Positions 56,151-64,000 of a stretch of 64,000 nucleotides of DNA are shown piece after piece. This stretch comes from Pseudomonas poae. Its GTDB lineage: Bacteria > Pseudomonadota > Gammaproteobacteria > Pseudomonadales > Pseudomonadaceae. Below the pieces are notes generated by a model, which was not told the origin of the DNA, made no database searches, and worked only from the letters and a program-made list of their open reading frames with translations. Position 1 is the stretch's first letter, and every line of letters starts with the position of its first letter. The DNA is taken from contig CP034537.1 in the NCBI GenBank assembly GCA_004000515.1, positions 6,407,501-6,471,500 on the forward strand. The letters are read 5' to 3'. The translations under genes were made by a program, and so were the position numbers.

Positions 56151-57071
56151 ATGTGGTTCAAGAACCTGCTTATCTATCGCCTGACCCAAGATCTGCCTGT
56201 TGATGCCGAGGCGTTGGAAGCGGCCATGGCCACCAAACTGGCGCGCCCTTGTGCTAGCCAGGAGTTGACCACTTACGGTTTCGTCGCACCTTTTGGTAAA
56301 GGTGAAGACGCTCCCCTGGTTCAAGTCAGCGGTGACTTCCTGCTGATCGCCGCGCGCAAGGAAGAACGCATCCTGCCAGGTAGCGTGGTGCGCGATGCCC
56401 TTAAAGAGAAAGTCGAAGAGATCGAGGCCGAGCAGATGCGCAAGGTCTATAAGAAGGAACGCGACCAGATCAAGGATGAAATCATCCAGGCCTTCCTGCC
56501 GCGCGCCTTTATTCGTCGCTCGTCGACCTTCGCTGCCATCGCGCCGAAACAGGGCCTGATCCTGGTGAACTCGGCCAGCCCGAAACGCGCCGAAGACCTG
56601 CTGTCCACGCTGCGTGAAGTGATCGGCACCCTGCCGGTTCGCCCGCTCACAGTAAAAACAGCTCCGACTGCAATCATGACCGACTGGGTCACCACCCAGA
56701 AGCCGGCCGATGACTTCTTCGTCCTCGACGAATGCGAACTGCGCGACACCCACGAAGACGGCGGCATCGTGCGTTGCAAGCGCCAGGACCTGACCGGCGA
56801 AGAGATCCAACTGCACCTGACCACCGGTAAAGTCGTGACTCAACTGTCCCTGGCCTGGCAGGACAAGTTGTCCTTCATGCTCGACGACAAGATGACCGTC
56901 AAGCGCCTGAAGTTCGAAGACCTGTTGCAAGACCAGGCAGAACAGGACGGCGGCGACGAAGCCCTGGGCCAGTTGGACGCGAGCTTTACCCTGATGATGC
57001 TGACGTTTGGCGACTTCATCCCGGCGCTGGTTGAAGCCCTCGGTGGTGAAGAGACCCCGCAGGGCATCTAA
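56151..57071 (+). CDS. rdgC: Recombination-associated protein RdgC
   Basis: A 306-aa nucleoid-associated protein that forms a ring-shaped dimer on DNA and restrains RecA. The N terminus [20 protein letters not shown], the central [20 protein letters not shown] and [20 protein letters not shown] are highly typical, and the length is normal. The start at 56151 follows AAAGGAGAGACTCACCCC. Single gene, downstream of the second tRNA repeat. Confidence 0.97.
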   Translation: MWFKNLLIYRLTQDLPVDAEALEAAMATKLARPCASQELTTYGFVAPFGKGEDAPLVQVSGDFLLIAARKEERILPGSVVRDALKEKVEEIEAEQMRKVYKKERDQIKDEIIQAFLPRAFIRRSSTFAAIAPKQGLILVNSASPKRAEDLLSTLREVIGTLPVRPLTVKTAPTAIMTDWVTTQKPADDFFVLDECELRDTHEDGGIVRCKRQDLTGEEIQLHLTTGKVVTQLSLAWQDKLSFMLDDKMTVKRLKFEDLLQDQAEQDGGDEALGQLDASFTLMMLTFGDFIPALVEALGGEETPQGI

Positions 57072-57089
57072 GCCTTGTGAAAACCAAAA

Positions 57090-57179
57090 TGTGGGAGCGG
57101 GCTTGCTCGCGAATGCAGTGGATCAGTCACCTAATTTTTCGACTAATGAACCGCTTTCGCGTGCAAGCCCGCTCCCACA
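57090..57179. repeat. REPIN (inverted REP pair)
   Basis: tgtgggagcgggcttgctcg and inverted gtgcaagcccgctcccaca, the gcgggcttgctcgcgaa variant, between rdgC and the BASS gene. Confidence 0.88.
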
Positions 57180-57228
57180 TTTGATCGCATTTACAATTCA
57201 AAAAATCTAACAACAAAGGCCATTTACC

Positions 57229-58194
57229 ATGCGCGCACTCGCCGCACTCAGCCGCTTCGTCGGCAATACCTTCGCCTACTGGGTGCTGATTTTTGCGGTG
57301 CTCGCGTTCCTTGAACCGGGTTGGTTCATCGGCCTGAAAACCGCCATCGTGCCGCTATTGGGCCTGGTGATGTTCGGCATGGGGCTGACCCTCAAGATTG
57401 ATGACTTCGCCGAAGTTGCCCGCCATCCGTGGCGCGTGGCCTTGGGCGTGGTCGCACACTTCGTGATCATGCCGGGCGTGGCGTGGTTGCTGTGCCAGGC
57501 GTTCCACCTGCCACCGGAAATTGCCGTCGGCGTGATCCTGGTCGGTTGCTGCCCAAGCGGTACTTCGTCCAATGTCATGACCTGGCTGGCCCGTGGCGAC
57601 CTGGCGTTGTCGGTGGCCATCGCCGCCGTCACCACCCTCCTCGCCCCGCTGCTCACTCCGGCGTTGATCTGGCTGCTGGCCTCCGCCTGGTTGCCGGTGT
57701 CGTTCATGGAGTTGTTCTGGTCGATCCTGCAAGTGGTGCTGTTGCCGATCATCCTGGGCGTGGTCGCGCAGCGTGTACTCGGTGAGCGGGTGCGCCATGC
57801 AGTAGACGTATTGCCGCTGGTGTCGGTGGTGAGCATCGTGATCATCGTTGCCGCAGTAGTTGCAGCGAGCCAGGCGAAGATCGCCGAGTCGGGACTGTTG
57901 ATCATGGCCGTGGTGATGCTGCACAACAGCTTCGGCTACTTGCTGGGTTACTTCACCGGCCGCGTGTTCAAGTTGCCGTTGGCGCAACGCAAGTCGCTGG
58001 CACTGGAAGTGGGCATGCAGAACTCCGGGTTGGGTGCCGCCTTGGCCAGCGCGCACTTCTCGCCATTGGCGGCGGTGCCGAGTGCGCTGTTCAGCGTCTG
58101 GCACAATATTTCCGGGGCGCTGCTGTCGACTTACTTCCGCCGCATGAGCGAAAAGGAAGACCGCCGCGCACTGGAAAACACCCCGCAAACTTGA
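57229..58194 (+). CDS. BASS-family (bile acid:sodium symporter) transporter
   Basis: A 321-aa transporter with ten helices in two inverted halves. Conserved parts are MFGMGLTLKIDDFAEVARHP, GVILVGCCPSGTSSNVMTWL and EVGMQNSGLGAALASAHFSP, which carry the Na+ and substrate sites. Bacterial members move pantoate, pyruvate or other organic anions rather than bile acids. The start at 57229 has only a poor upstream site (CAAAGGCC). Single gene. Confidence 0.9.
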   Translation: MRALAALSRFVGNTFAYWVLIFAVLAFLEPGWFIGLKTAIVPLLGLVMFGMGLTLKIDDFAEVARHPWRVALGVVAHFVIMPGVAWLLCQAFHLPPEIAVGVILVGCCPSGTSSNVMTWLARGDLALSVAIAAVTTLLAPLLTPALIWLLASAWLPVSFMELFWSILQVVLLPIILGVVAQRVLGERVRHAVDVLPLVSVVSIVIIVAAVVAASQAKIAESGLLIMAVVMLHNSFGYLLGYFTGRVFKLPLAQRKSLALEVGMQNSGLGAALASAHFSPLAAVPSALFSVWHNISGALLSTYFRRMSEKEDRRALENTPQT

Positions 58195-58228
58195 TCGCCC
58201 GATCAATATTCGGCACTCTACCGAGCTT

Positions 58229-58279
58229 CGCGGGGACGACCTCGCGACGCTCTCAAGCGCCTAATCCGGGGACGACCCC
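58229..58279 (+). promoter_or_regulatory. guanidine-II (mini-ykkC) riboswitch
   Basis: Two hairpins with the diagnostic ACGA loops. Hairpin 1 (58229-58246) is CGCGGGG-ACGA-CCTCGCG, a 7-bp stem with one G-U pair. Hairpin 2 (58268-58279) is GGGG-ACGA-CCCC. They are 21 nt apart, and the second lies about 20 nt upstream of the gdx start, close to the AGAGAGGG ribosome site. This is the published mini-ykkC architecture, in which guanidine links the two loops and frees translation. Confidence 0.88.
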
Positions 58280-58300
58280 ACGTCTATAGAGAGGGTCATC

Positions 58301-58615
58301 ATGTCCTGGATCATTCTGTTCTTTGCGGGTTTGTTTGAAGTCGGTTGGGCCGTCGGCCTAAAGTACACCGACGGTTTCAGCAAGCCACTGCCCACCGCCC
58401 TGACGATTGCCGCCATGGCCATCAGCCTTGGCCTGTTGGGGCTGGCCATGAAGGAACTGCCGCTGGGCACCGCCTATGCCATCTGGACCGGAGTCGGCGC
58501 CGTGGGCACGGTGATTGCCGGGATTATCCTGTTTGGGGAGTCCATGGCGTTGTTTCGGCTGGCCAGTGTGGCGTTGATTATTTGCGGGCTCATTGGACTC
58601 AAGATCAGCGCTTAA
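58301..58615 (+). CDS. gdx: Guanidinium exporter Gdx (SugE, SMR family)
   Basis: A 104-aa dual-topology transporter with four helices. The essential Glu13 lies in [20 protein letters not shown], and the Gdx-type motif [19 protein letters not shown] follows at about 58-76. With the guanidine-II riboswitch directly upstream, the physiological role is guanidinium export coupled to protons. The older sugE name and a quaternary-ammonium role are secondary. Single gene. Confidence 0.95.
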   Translation: MSWIILFFAGLFEVGWAVGLKYTDGFSKPLPTALTIAAMAISLGLLGLAMKELPLGTAYAIWTGVGAVGTVIAGIILFGESMALFRLASVALIICGLIGLKISA

Positions 58616-58627
58616 GCGACTACCGCC

Positions 58628-58705
58628 TTCGCGAGCAAGCCCGCTCCCACATTCGACCGAATTCCACCTTTGGAATGCGGGCGAATGAGCGGGCTTGCTC
58701 GCGAA
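58628..58705. repeat. REP pair, reversed polarity
   Basis: ttcgcgagcaagcccgctccc and gagcgggcttgctcgcgaa in inverted orientation, about 40 bp apart. The palindrome ends point outward with the other polarity to the REPIN at 57090. Confidence 0.8.
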
Positions 58706-58730
58706 GAGGCCGGTACATCCAACACAAAAA

Positions 58731-60598
58731 CTACCTGACACTTCCCCGCAACTCACCCACCACCTCTTGCAACCTGGCAGGCGTCGGGCCTTCTACCGGC
58801 TCCCCCGCCACCAACACCACCCGCGACCAGATCCGGTGAAAGAACCCCTTGTTCGGATCGCGACTGAAAAAACTTCCCACAGCCCCTGCAACGCCAGCGG
58901 AATCACCGGCACCGGCGTCTCCTCCAGGATCCGCGTCACCCCACCGCGAAACTCATTCATTTCACCATCGGCGGTCAATTTGCCTTCGGGGAAGATGCAC
59001 ACCAACTCCCCTTCCTTCAGATACTGGGCGATGCGCGTGAAGGCCTTTTCGTAGATCTGAATATCCTCATGGCGCCCGGCAATCGGAATCGCCCCGGCGG
59101 TACGGAAGATAAAATTCAGCACCGGCAAGCGATAGATCTTGTAGTACATGACAAAGCGAATCGGCCGACGCACTGCGCCGCCAATCAGCAGCGCATCGAC
59201 AAACGAAACGTGGTTGCACACCAGCAACGCCGCGCCCTCGTCCGGGATCACTTCAAGGTTGCGATGCTCCACGCGGTACATGGAATGGCTCAGCAGCCAG
59301 ATCATGAAACGCATGGTGAACTCGGGAACGATCCTGAAGATGTAGGTGTTCACTGCGATATTAAGCAGCGACACCACCAGGAACAGCTCGGGAATCGACA
59401 GCTTGGCCACGCTGAGCAGCAGGATCGACACGATGGCCGACACCACCATGAACAGCGCATTGAGGATGTTGTTGGCGGCGATGACCCGCGCCCGCTCGTT
59501 CTCGGCAGTGCGCGACTGGATCAGCGCATACAACGGCACGATGTAAAAACCGCCAAACACGCCCAACCCGAGGATATCGAATAGCACCCACCAGGCTTGA
59601 CCGTAGCTGAGCACCGCCAGCCAGTCGTTAGGCTGCACGTTCTGCGGGAAGCCGCCGGAGTGCCACCACAGCAACAGACCGAACACCGTCAGGCCAAAGG
59701 AGCCGAACGGCACCAGGCCGATTTCCACCTTACGCCCCGAGAGTTTTTCGCAGAGCATCGAACCCAGTGCGATACCCACCGAGAAGACGGTGAGAATCAG
59801 CGTCACCACGGTTTCGTCGCCATACAACCATTCCTTGGCGTAGGCGGGGATTTGCGTCAGGTAGATCGCGCCGACAAACCAGAACCACGAGTTGCCGACG
59901 ATGGAGCGCGACACCGCAGGCGTCTGCCCCAGGCCCAGGCGCAAGGTGGCCCAGGATTCGCTGAAAATATTCCAGTTCAAACGCAACCCGGGAGTCGACG
60001 CTGCCGCCCGCGGAATACTGCGGCTGGCCAGGTAGCCGAGCACTGCCACGCCGACAATCGCCACCGCCACCACCGGTGCGTAATGGGTAGACGACATCAT
60101 GATCCCGGCGCCAATGGTCCCGGCCAGGATCGCCAGGAACGTGCCCATTTCCACCAGACCGTTGCCACCCACCAACTCATCTTCGTGCAGGGCCTGAGGC
60201 ATGATCGAGTACTTCACCGGACCGAACAGCGCCGAGTGTGTGCCCATGGCAAACAGCGCCAGCAGGATCAGTTCCAAGTGATTGAACAGGAACCCGGTGG
60301 CGCCCACCGCCATGATCACAATCTCGCCGATCTTGATCGCGCGGATCAATGCGTCCTTGTTGAATTTCTCGCCAAACTGCCCGGCCAGCGCCGAGAACAG
60401 GAAGAACGGCAGGATAAACAGCAGCGCGCACAGGTTGACCCAGATCGAACGGTCACCGTCGATGGTCAGCTTGTAGAGAATGGCGAGGATCAGCGATTGC
60501 TTGAAGATGTTGTCGTTGAAAGCGCCCAGTAACTGGGTGATGAAAAACGGCAGGAAGCGCCGCGTGCGCAGCAAGGTGAATTGCGAGGGGTGGCTCAT
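58731..60598 (-). CDS. MFS transporter fused to PlsC-type acyltransferase (frameshifted)
   Basis: About 622 aa. Residues 1-400 form an LplT-like lysophospholipid-flipping MFS domain (FITQLLGAFNDNIFKQSLIL). The C-terminal part is a PlsC acyltransferase with the HX4D motif (NHVSFVD) and FPEGKLT. Together this is an inner-membrane unit that takes in lysophospholipid and re-acylates it. It lacks the acyl-ACP synthetase domain found in longer Aas fusions. Near the end, the frame is lost at 58876-58878 (CCC); one more base restores LQGLWGSFFSRDPNKGFFHR and moves the stop to 58731-58733. Confidence 0.87.
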
Positions 60599-60677
60599 CG
60601 TCCGTGTACCTGCGTGGCCTGTTAGGCTTTTATTGAAAAACAGGCCACGACTTTACCTAATCCCGCTTACTTATTCC

Positions 60678-61814
60678 CTAGTCCCGCAATACAGGGTGAA
60701 ACAAAAGCTCACCTTTATAGGCACCCTGCACGGTGCGCTTGGCAACAATCAGCCACATCAACGCTAGCGCCACTACCAGTACGCTGCCAAATACACTGAA
60801 GAACCCCAGGTGCAACAGGCTCGCCAGCTTCAATGTGGCCAGGGCGTAAACCCCCAGCGGGAAGGTGAAGCCCCACCAGCCGAGGTTGAACGGGATACCG
60901 GAACGCAGGTACCGCAGAGTGATCAGCACTGCGATCAACATCCACCACAGGCCAAAGCCCCACAGCGTAATGCCCGCCACCAGGCCCAGGCCGTTGGCCA
61001 TTTCGCCGACGCCAGGCAAGCCGTTGGCGGCGAAGATCGCCGGCGCATCACCGCCGAGCAACAACATGCCCAACGCACCGGTGCCGACGGGGCCCAGGGC
61101 CAGCCAGCTCGACGCGGCCATATTGGCGTGGGGCAATTTATGCAGGGCCATGCGCAGCATCAAGATGGTGAGGATGCTAAATGCCACTGGCAGGGAAAAC
61201 GCCCACAGCACGTAGCTGGTCACCAGCATCACCAGTTGCGAATGGGCGTCGGCCAAGTGTGGCGCCAACAGGCCACCACTGGCGGCCGCGACTTCGGCGG
61301 CAACCACCGGCAGCAGCCATACGGCGGTCATCTGGTCGATGCTGTGTTCCTGGCGCGTAAACATCATGAACGGGATCAGCACGCCGCACGCCAAGGCCAT
61401 GGCCACGTCCAGCCACCACAAAGCTTCGGCCAGCGGTATGACGTCACTGCCCCAGCGCGGCAGGCCAAACAGCAGCAAGCCGTTGAGAATGGTCGCGAGC
61501 CCCATGGGAATGGTGCCGAAGAACATCGAGACCGTGGAGTGCCCGAAGATCCGTCGCGCCTCGTGGAAAAACATCACCCAACGGGCGGCATACAGGATGC
61601 TGAACAACATAAACAGGCCGATGGTAAATAACCACAGCCCTTCGGCAATGGCATGCACGCCGGGCAGATTGATCGGCAGTTGCGCGAGGGCCAGCGCGAG
61701 CACGCCGGTGCCCATGGTCGCAGCGAACCAGTTGGGGGTGAACTGGCGAATCACTTCCCGTGGACGGGTCAGGTGACTGAATGGCTTGTAGCTGATGGTA
61801 TTCGAACAGGTCAT
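60678..61814 (-). CDS. TDT/SLAC1-family transporter (TehA-like)
   Basis: A 378-aa membrane protein with ten helices. It begins FTPNWFAATMGTGVLALALA, the family N terminus, and has conserved WGFGLWWMLIAVLITLRYLR and LGWWGFTFPLGVYALATLKL at the end. Members include TehA (tellurite resistance), sulfite exporters and malate channels, so the ion is uncertain. A strong GAGGAGGAA ribosome site precedes the ATG at 61814. The MFS gene upstream on the same strand ends 97 bp away. Confidence 0.88.
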   Translation of the reverse strand: MTCSNTISYKPFSHLTRPREVIRQFTPNWFAATMGTGVLALALAQLPINLPGVHAIAEGLWLFTIGLFMLFSILYAARWVMFFHEARRIFGHSTVSMFFGTIPMGLATILNGLLLFGLPRWGSDVIPLAEALWWLDVAMALACGVLIPFMMFTRQEHSIDQMTAVWLLPVVAAEVAAASGGLLAPHLADAHSQLVMLVTSYVLWAFSLPVAFSILTILMLRMALHKLPHANMAASSWLALGPVGTGALGMLLLGGDAPAIFAANGLPGVGEMANGLGLVAGITLWGFGLWWMLIAVLITLRYLRSGIPFNLGWWGFTFPLGVYALATLKLASLLHLGFFSVFGSVLVVALALMWLIVAKRTVQGAYKGELLFHPVLRD

Positions 61815-61911
61815 GTGGAAATTCCTCCTCCTCGCATGAGGTTGAGATCATCGTAGAACCTTATCGAATATCTATATAACGGGTAATTTCTCTAACAGTT
61901 ATCTATTTTAC

Positions 61912-63098
61912 CTATATGCGAACGTTGCGACTGGACGAATGCCTTGTCAACAGCCCCGCCAAGGCACCCAGCGCCAGTACGATCAGCACGGCGCCATAAC
62001 CGTCGGTGGTTGCGATCAAGCCATACACACGGCTCAGATTTCCCGCCAGCAACGCCGGTAGGCAAAACGCCAGGTAGCTCAGCACATAGAACGCCGACAT
62101 CAAGCCGGCCCGCTCATGGGGCAATGCCAGCCCGACAATACTGCGCACGCTGCCCATAAAGCCGCCGCCAAAGCCGAAGCCGGCGATTACACTGGCGATA
62201 AAAAACAGCCCTAAGCTGGCGGTTTGAACCGCCACCAGCAGCAAGGCCACACCCACCGCCAGCAACACCGCCGACAGGCGCATGACCTTATCCGCCGGGC
62301 GCTCCCGCAGGCTGTAGATCATCACCGCACCGCTCAAGGTTACGACTGCCACCAATCCTCCGCCGATCAGATGGGATGTGGAGCCGGTCGCAGCCCGCAC
62401 CAGCGATGGCGCCAGCGAAGAAAAGAACCCGCCCAACGCCCACACCGCCACATTCAATGGCATGGCCAACCATAACGCCCGGCGTGCTTGTTCCGGCACA
62501 TGCAGGGTCGGCGCCAGCGACTTCAAGGCACCCGGTATGCGGCTGACGGTTTCCGGCAGGCGCCATACGTACAGGGCTTGCAGCACCATCAAACCGAGCA
62601 TCACGACATAAATCAGTTGGGTCGGCCGAGGCGCAAACTCCACCAGCAGGCCACTGCCCAGGCCACCGCTGGCCATGCCCAGCAGCGGCGCCAAGCTATT
62701 GAGAATCGGGCCGCGCACACGGTCGGTGTCCAGCAGCGTCGCACTCAATACCGCCGTCGCCATGCCGGTGGCAAAACCTTGTAGCGCACGGGCGGCAATC
62801 AGGTAAGCGGTGCTGTCGGCGTTGATAAACAGCAGCATCGCCACGATATTCAGTAGCAAGGCCACAAAATAACCGGCTTGCGCCCCAAGTAATCCGACAG
62901 CGACCCCACGGTCAGCAACGCCGCCAGCAGGCTGACGGCGTATACGCCGAAGATGACTGTGAGCATGGCTGCGGAAAAGTGCAGGTTGTCCTGATACACC
63001 TGATACAGCGGCGTCGGCGCGCTGGAGGCGGCGAGAAAGGTCAACACCGTGACGACCAGAAACGTCAGGCTCGAACGGTTGGAAGAAGGTAGGGACAT
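61912..63098 (-). CDS. MFS transporter, TetR-linked (frameshifted)
   Basis: About 395 aa, twelve helices. The first frame covers TVLTFLAASSAPTPLYQVYQ, the VSLLAALLTVGSLSDYLGRK loop, and ends near VILW. The second begins VALLLNIVAMLLFINADSTA and runs to the end at 61912. One extra base opposite 62863-62865 gives GRKPVILVALLLN. The ATG at 63098 has GGAG seven bases upstream. It is divergent from a TetR gene that probably represses it; the class suggests drug or metabolite efflux. Confidence 0.85.
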
Positions 63099-63112
63099 GG
63101 GCACGCTCCGCT

Positions 63113-63172
63113 AAAGCTAATATTTTGCTTTTGTGGAGTGTGCTACCAGCGTGCGCTTAAAGCAAATTCTTT
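63113..63172. promoter_or_regulatory. candidate TetR operators in the MFS/TetR divergent gap
   Basis: AAAGC-N9-GCTTT (63113-63131) and AAAGCAAATTCTTT (63159-63172) are imperfect inverted repeats that share AAAGC. They sit on the MFS and TetR sides of the 91-bp gap. Assignment to the TetR protein is by position only. Confidence 0.35.
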
Positions 63173-63189
63173 GTGTTAAGGTTTTACGC

Positions 63190-63729
63190 ATGGCAATTAA
63201 AGAAGGCCTTCGCCCGGGGGGCCGCAGTGCCCGGGTCCAAGAATCAGTGCACAACGCCACGCGCGAATTGCTGGAAGCCCATGAGCGTTCCAGCGTTACC
63301 GTGCCGATGATTGCTGCGCGCGCGGGTGTCACGCCCTCCACCATCTATCGGCGCTGGGGCGACCTCTCTGCCCTGCTCGCCGACGTGGCGCTGGAGCGCA
63401 TGCGCCCCGACAGCGATCCGGCCAACACCGGCAGCCTGCGCGGCGACCTGCAAGCCTGGGCCGAGCAGTACCTGGATGAGATGAGTTCGGAGCCGGGGCG
63501 CAACATGATGCGCGACGTGCAAAGCAGCCAGACACCGGGATATTGCGTGACTCTGATTGGCGGGCAATTGCAGACGATTGTCGACCGCTATCCCGATAGC
63601 ACAGCAGCCCACGTGGACCGTTTGATCAATCTGCTAGCAGCGCCGACAGTGTTCAGGATTTTGTTTGGGAGTGCGCCACTGCAGGTTGAAGAACTGCACG
63701 AACTGATCGAATTGGCGCTGAAAGGCTAA
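63190..63729 (+). CDS. TetR-family regulator
   Basis: A 179-aa repressor. The N-terminal helix-turn-helix is at about 20-62 (VQESVHNATRELLEAHERSS, VTVPMIAARAGVTPSTIYRR). The C-terminal ligand domain resembles the TetR_C_16-type group. The start at 63190 (MAIKEG) is the first well-placed ATG, although the ribosome site is weak. It faces the divergent MFS gene, its probable target. Confidence 0.88.
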   Translation: MAIKEGLRPGGRSARVQESVHNATRELLEAHERSSVTVPMIAARAGVTPSTIYRRWGDLSALLADVALERMRPDSDPANTGSLRGDLQAWAEQYLDEMSSEPGRNMMRDVQSSQTPGYCVTLIGGQLQTIVDRYPDSTAAHVDRLINLLAAPTVFRILFGSAPLQVEELHELIELALKG

Positions 63730-63750
63730 AGCCCGAACACAAAACCCTGA

Positions 63751-63778
63751 TGTGGGAGCTGGCTTGCCAGCTCCCACA
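63751..63778. repeat. minimal REP palindrome (28 bp)
   Basis: tgtgggagctggc-tt-gccagctcccaca: two REP ends joined directly into a perfect palindrome, with no middle part. It looks like an internal deletion of a REPIN. Confidence 0.75.
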
Positions 63779-63795
63779 TTGTCCTGAATACACTC

Positions 63796-63825
63796 AAAAA
63801 ACGGCCTCAATTGAGGCCGTTTTTT
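63796..63825. terminator. bidirectional Rho-independent terminator
   Basis: Perfect 30-bp palindrome (AAAAAACGGCCTCAA / TTGAGGCCGTTTTTT) between the convergent TetR gene and ABC-2 permease gene. Confidence 0.93.
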
Positions 63826-63840
63826 ATTGTGAACTGTCGC

Positions 63841-64000
63841 TTACGTACGCATCCCGCGCCCACTCACCAGCAGTTTTGCGCAGCCCACATACAGCACCAC
63901 CGTCGCCACCAGCATGAACGTGATCGCCACGCTGATCTTGATATCCGACACCCCCAGGATGCCGTAGCGGAAGGCGTTAACCATGTGCAGCACCGGGTTG
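63841..64000 (-). CDS. ABC-2 type permease, C-terminal end (YadH-like; cut by window end)
   Basis: The last 52 codons before the stop at 63843-63841 encode NPVLHMVNAFRYGILGVSDI, then a membrane helix (AITFMLVATVVLYVGCAKLL) and SGRGMRT. The NPxxxMVNAFRYGxLG segment is typical of the C terminus of the YadH/NodJ permease group. Upstream sequence lies outside the window. Confidence 0.82.
   Translation of the reverse strand, partial: NPVLHMVNAFRYGILGVSDIKISVAITFMLVATVVLYVGCAKLLVSGRGMRT

Overview
The window is chromosomal DNA of a Pseudomonas species, most likely from the P. fluorescens complex. The evidence is a fluorescens-type 16S 5' region, many P. fluorescens-style REP/REPIN palindromes (core tgtgggagctggcttgcc), sulfonate genes of the msu/sfn type, RdgC, and high-GC coding throughout. 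There is no transposase, phage or CRISPR.

Layout. 0-1.2 kb: 5' part of a 16S rRNA gene (minus strand) with leader boxA and three tandem promoters. 1.3-6.5 kb: RhtA-like exporter, small lipoproteins, aminopeptidase P and an IscS-like cysteine desulfurase. 6.7-15 kb: a sulfur-scavenging region (msuE-msuD-msuC-sfnR, and sfnB-metI-metQ), with sigma-54 promoters and a shared palindrome that I propose as the SfnR enhancer site. A SoxR gene lies between them with a divergent ABM-monooxygenase gene and a SoxR box. 15-21 kb: VOC protein, haloacetate-dehalogenase-like hydrolase, DctA, a DmlR-like LysR regulator and a second LeuCD-type hydro-lyase. 21.3-27.5 kb: an eight-gene, tightly overlapped metal-uptake operon (PepSY membrane protein, three small envelope proteins, ABC transporter with two different binding proteins). 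27.5-33.9 kb: a GntR/UTRA-controlled ABC importer with a cytosolic phosphodiesterase-like enzyme and a HAD phosphatase, probably for an organophosphate or phosphonate. 34-41.5 kb: quinone oxidoreductase, Prc protease, EAL-CBS-GGDEF protein, HTH gene pair, YkvA, FKBP isomerase. 41.8-51 kb: di-haem peroxidase plus catalase-like protein, MFS, LysR, S15 hydrolase, BCCT carrier. 51.2-56 kb: a FecI-FecR-TonB receptor cassette lying exactly between two 254-bp direct repeats, each carrying tRNA-Val and tRNA-Asp. 56-64 kb: RdgC, BASS transporter, a guanidine-II riboswitch with the guanidinium exporter Gdx, MFS-acyltransferase fusion, TDT transporter, MFS/TetR pair, and the end of an ABC-2 permease gene.

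Sequence quality matters for reading this annotation. About 25 reading-frame breaks occur in otherwise normal genes. Nearly all are a one-base loss in a short homopolymer, and leuC has three. This is most easily explained by sequencing or assembly error, so I annotate these genes as single CDSs spanning the break and give the break position in each entry. Residue counts for those genes assume the frame is restored.
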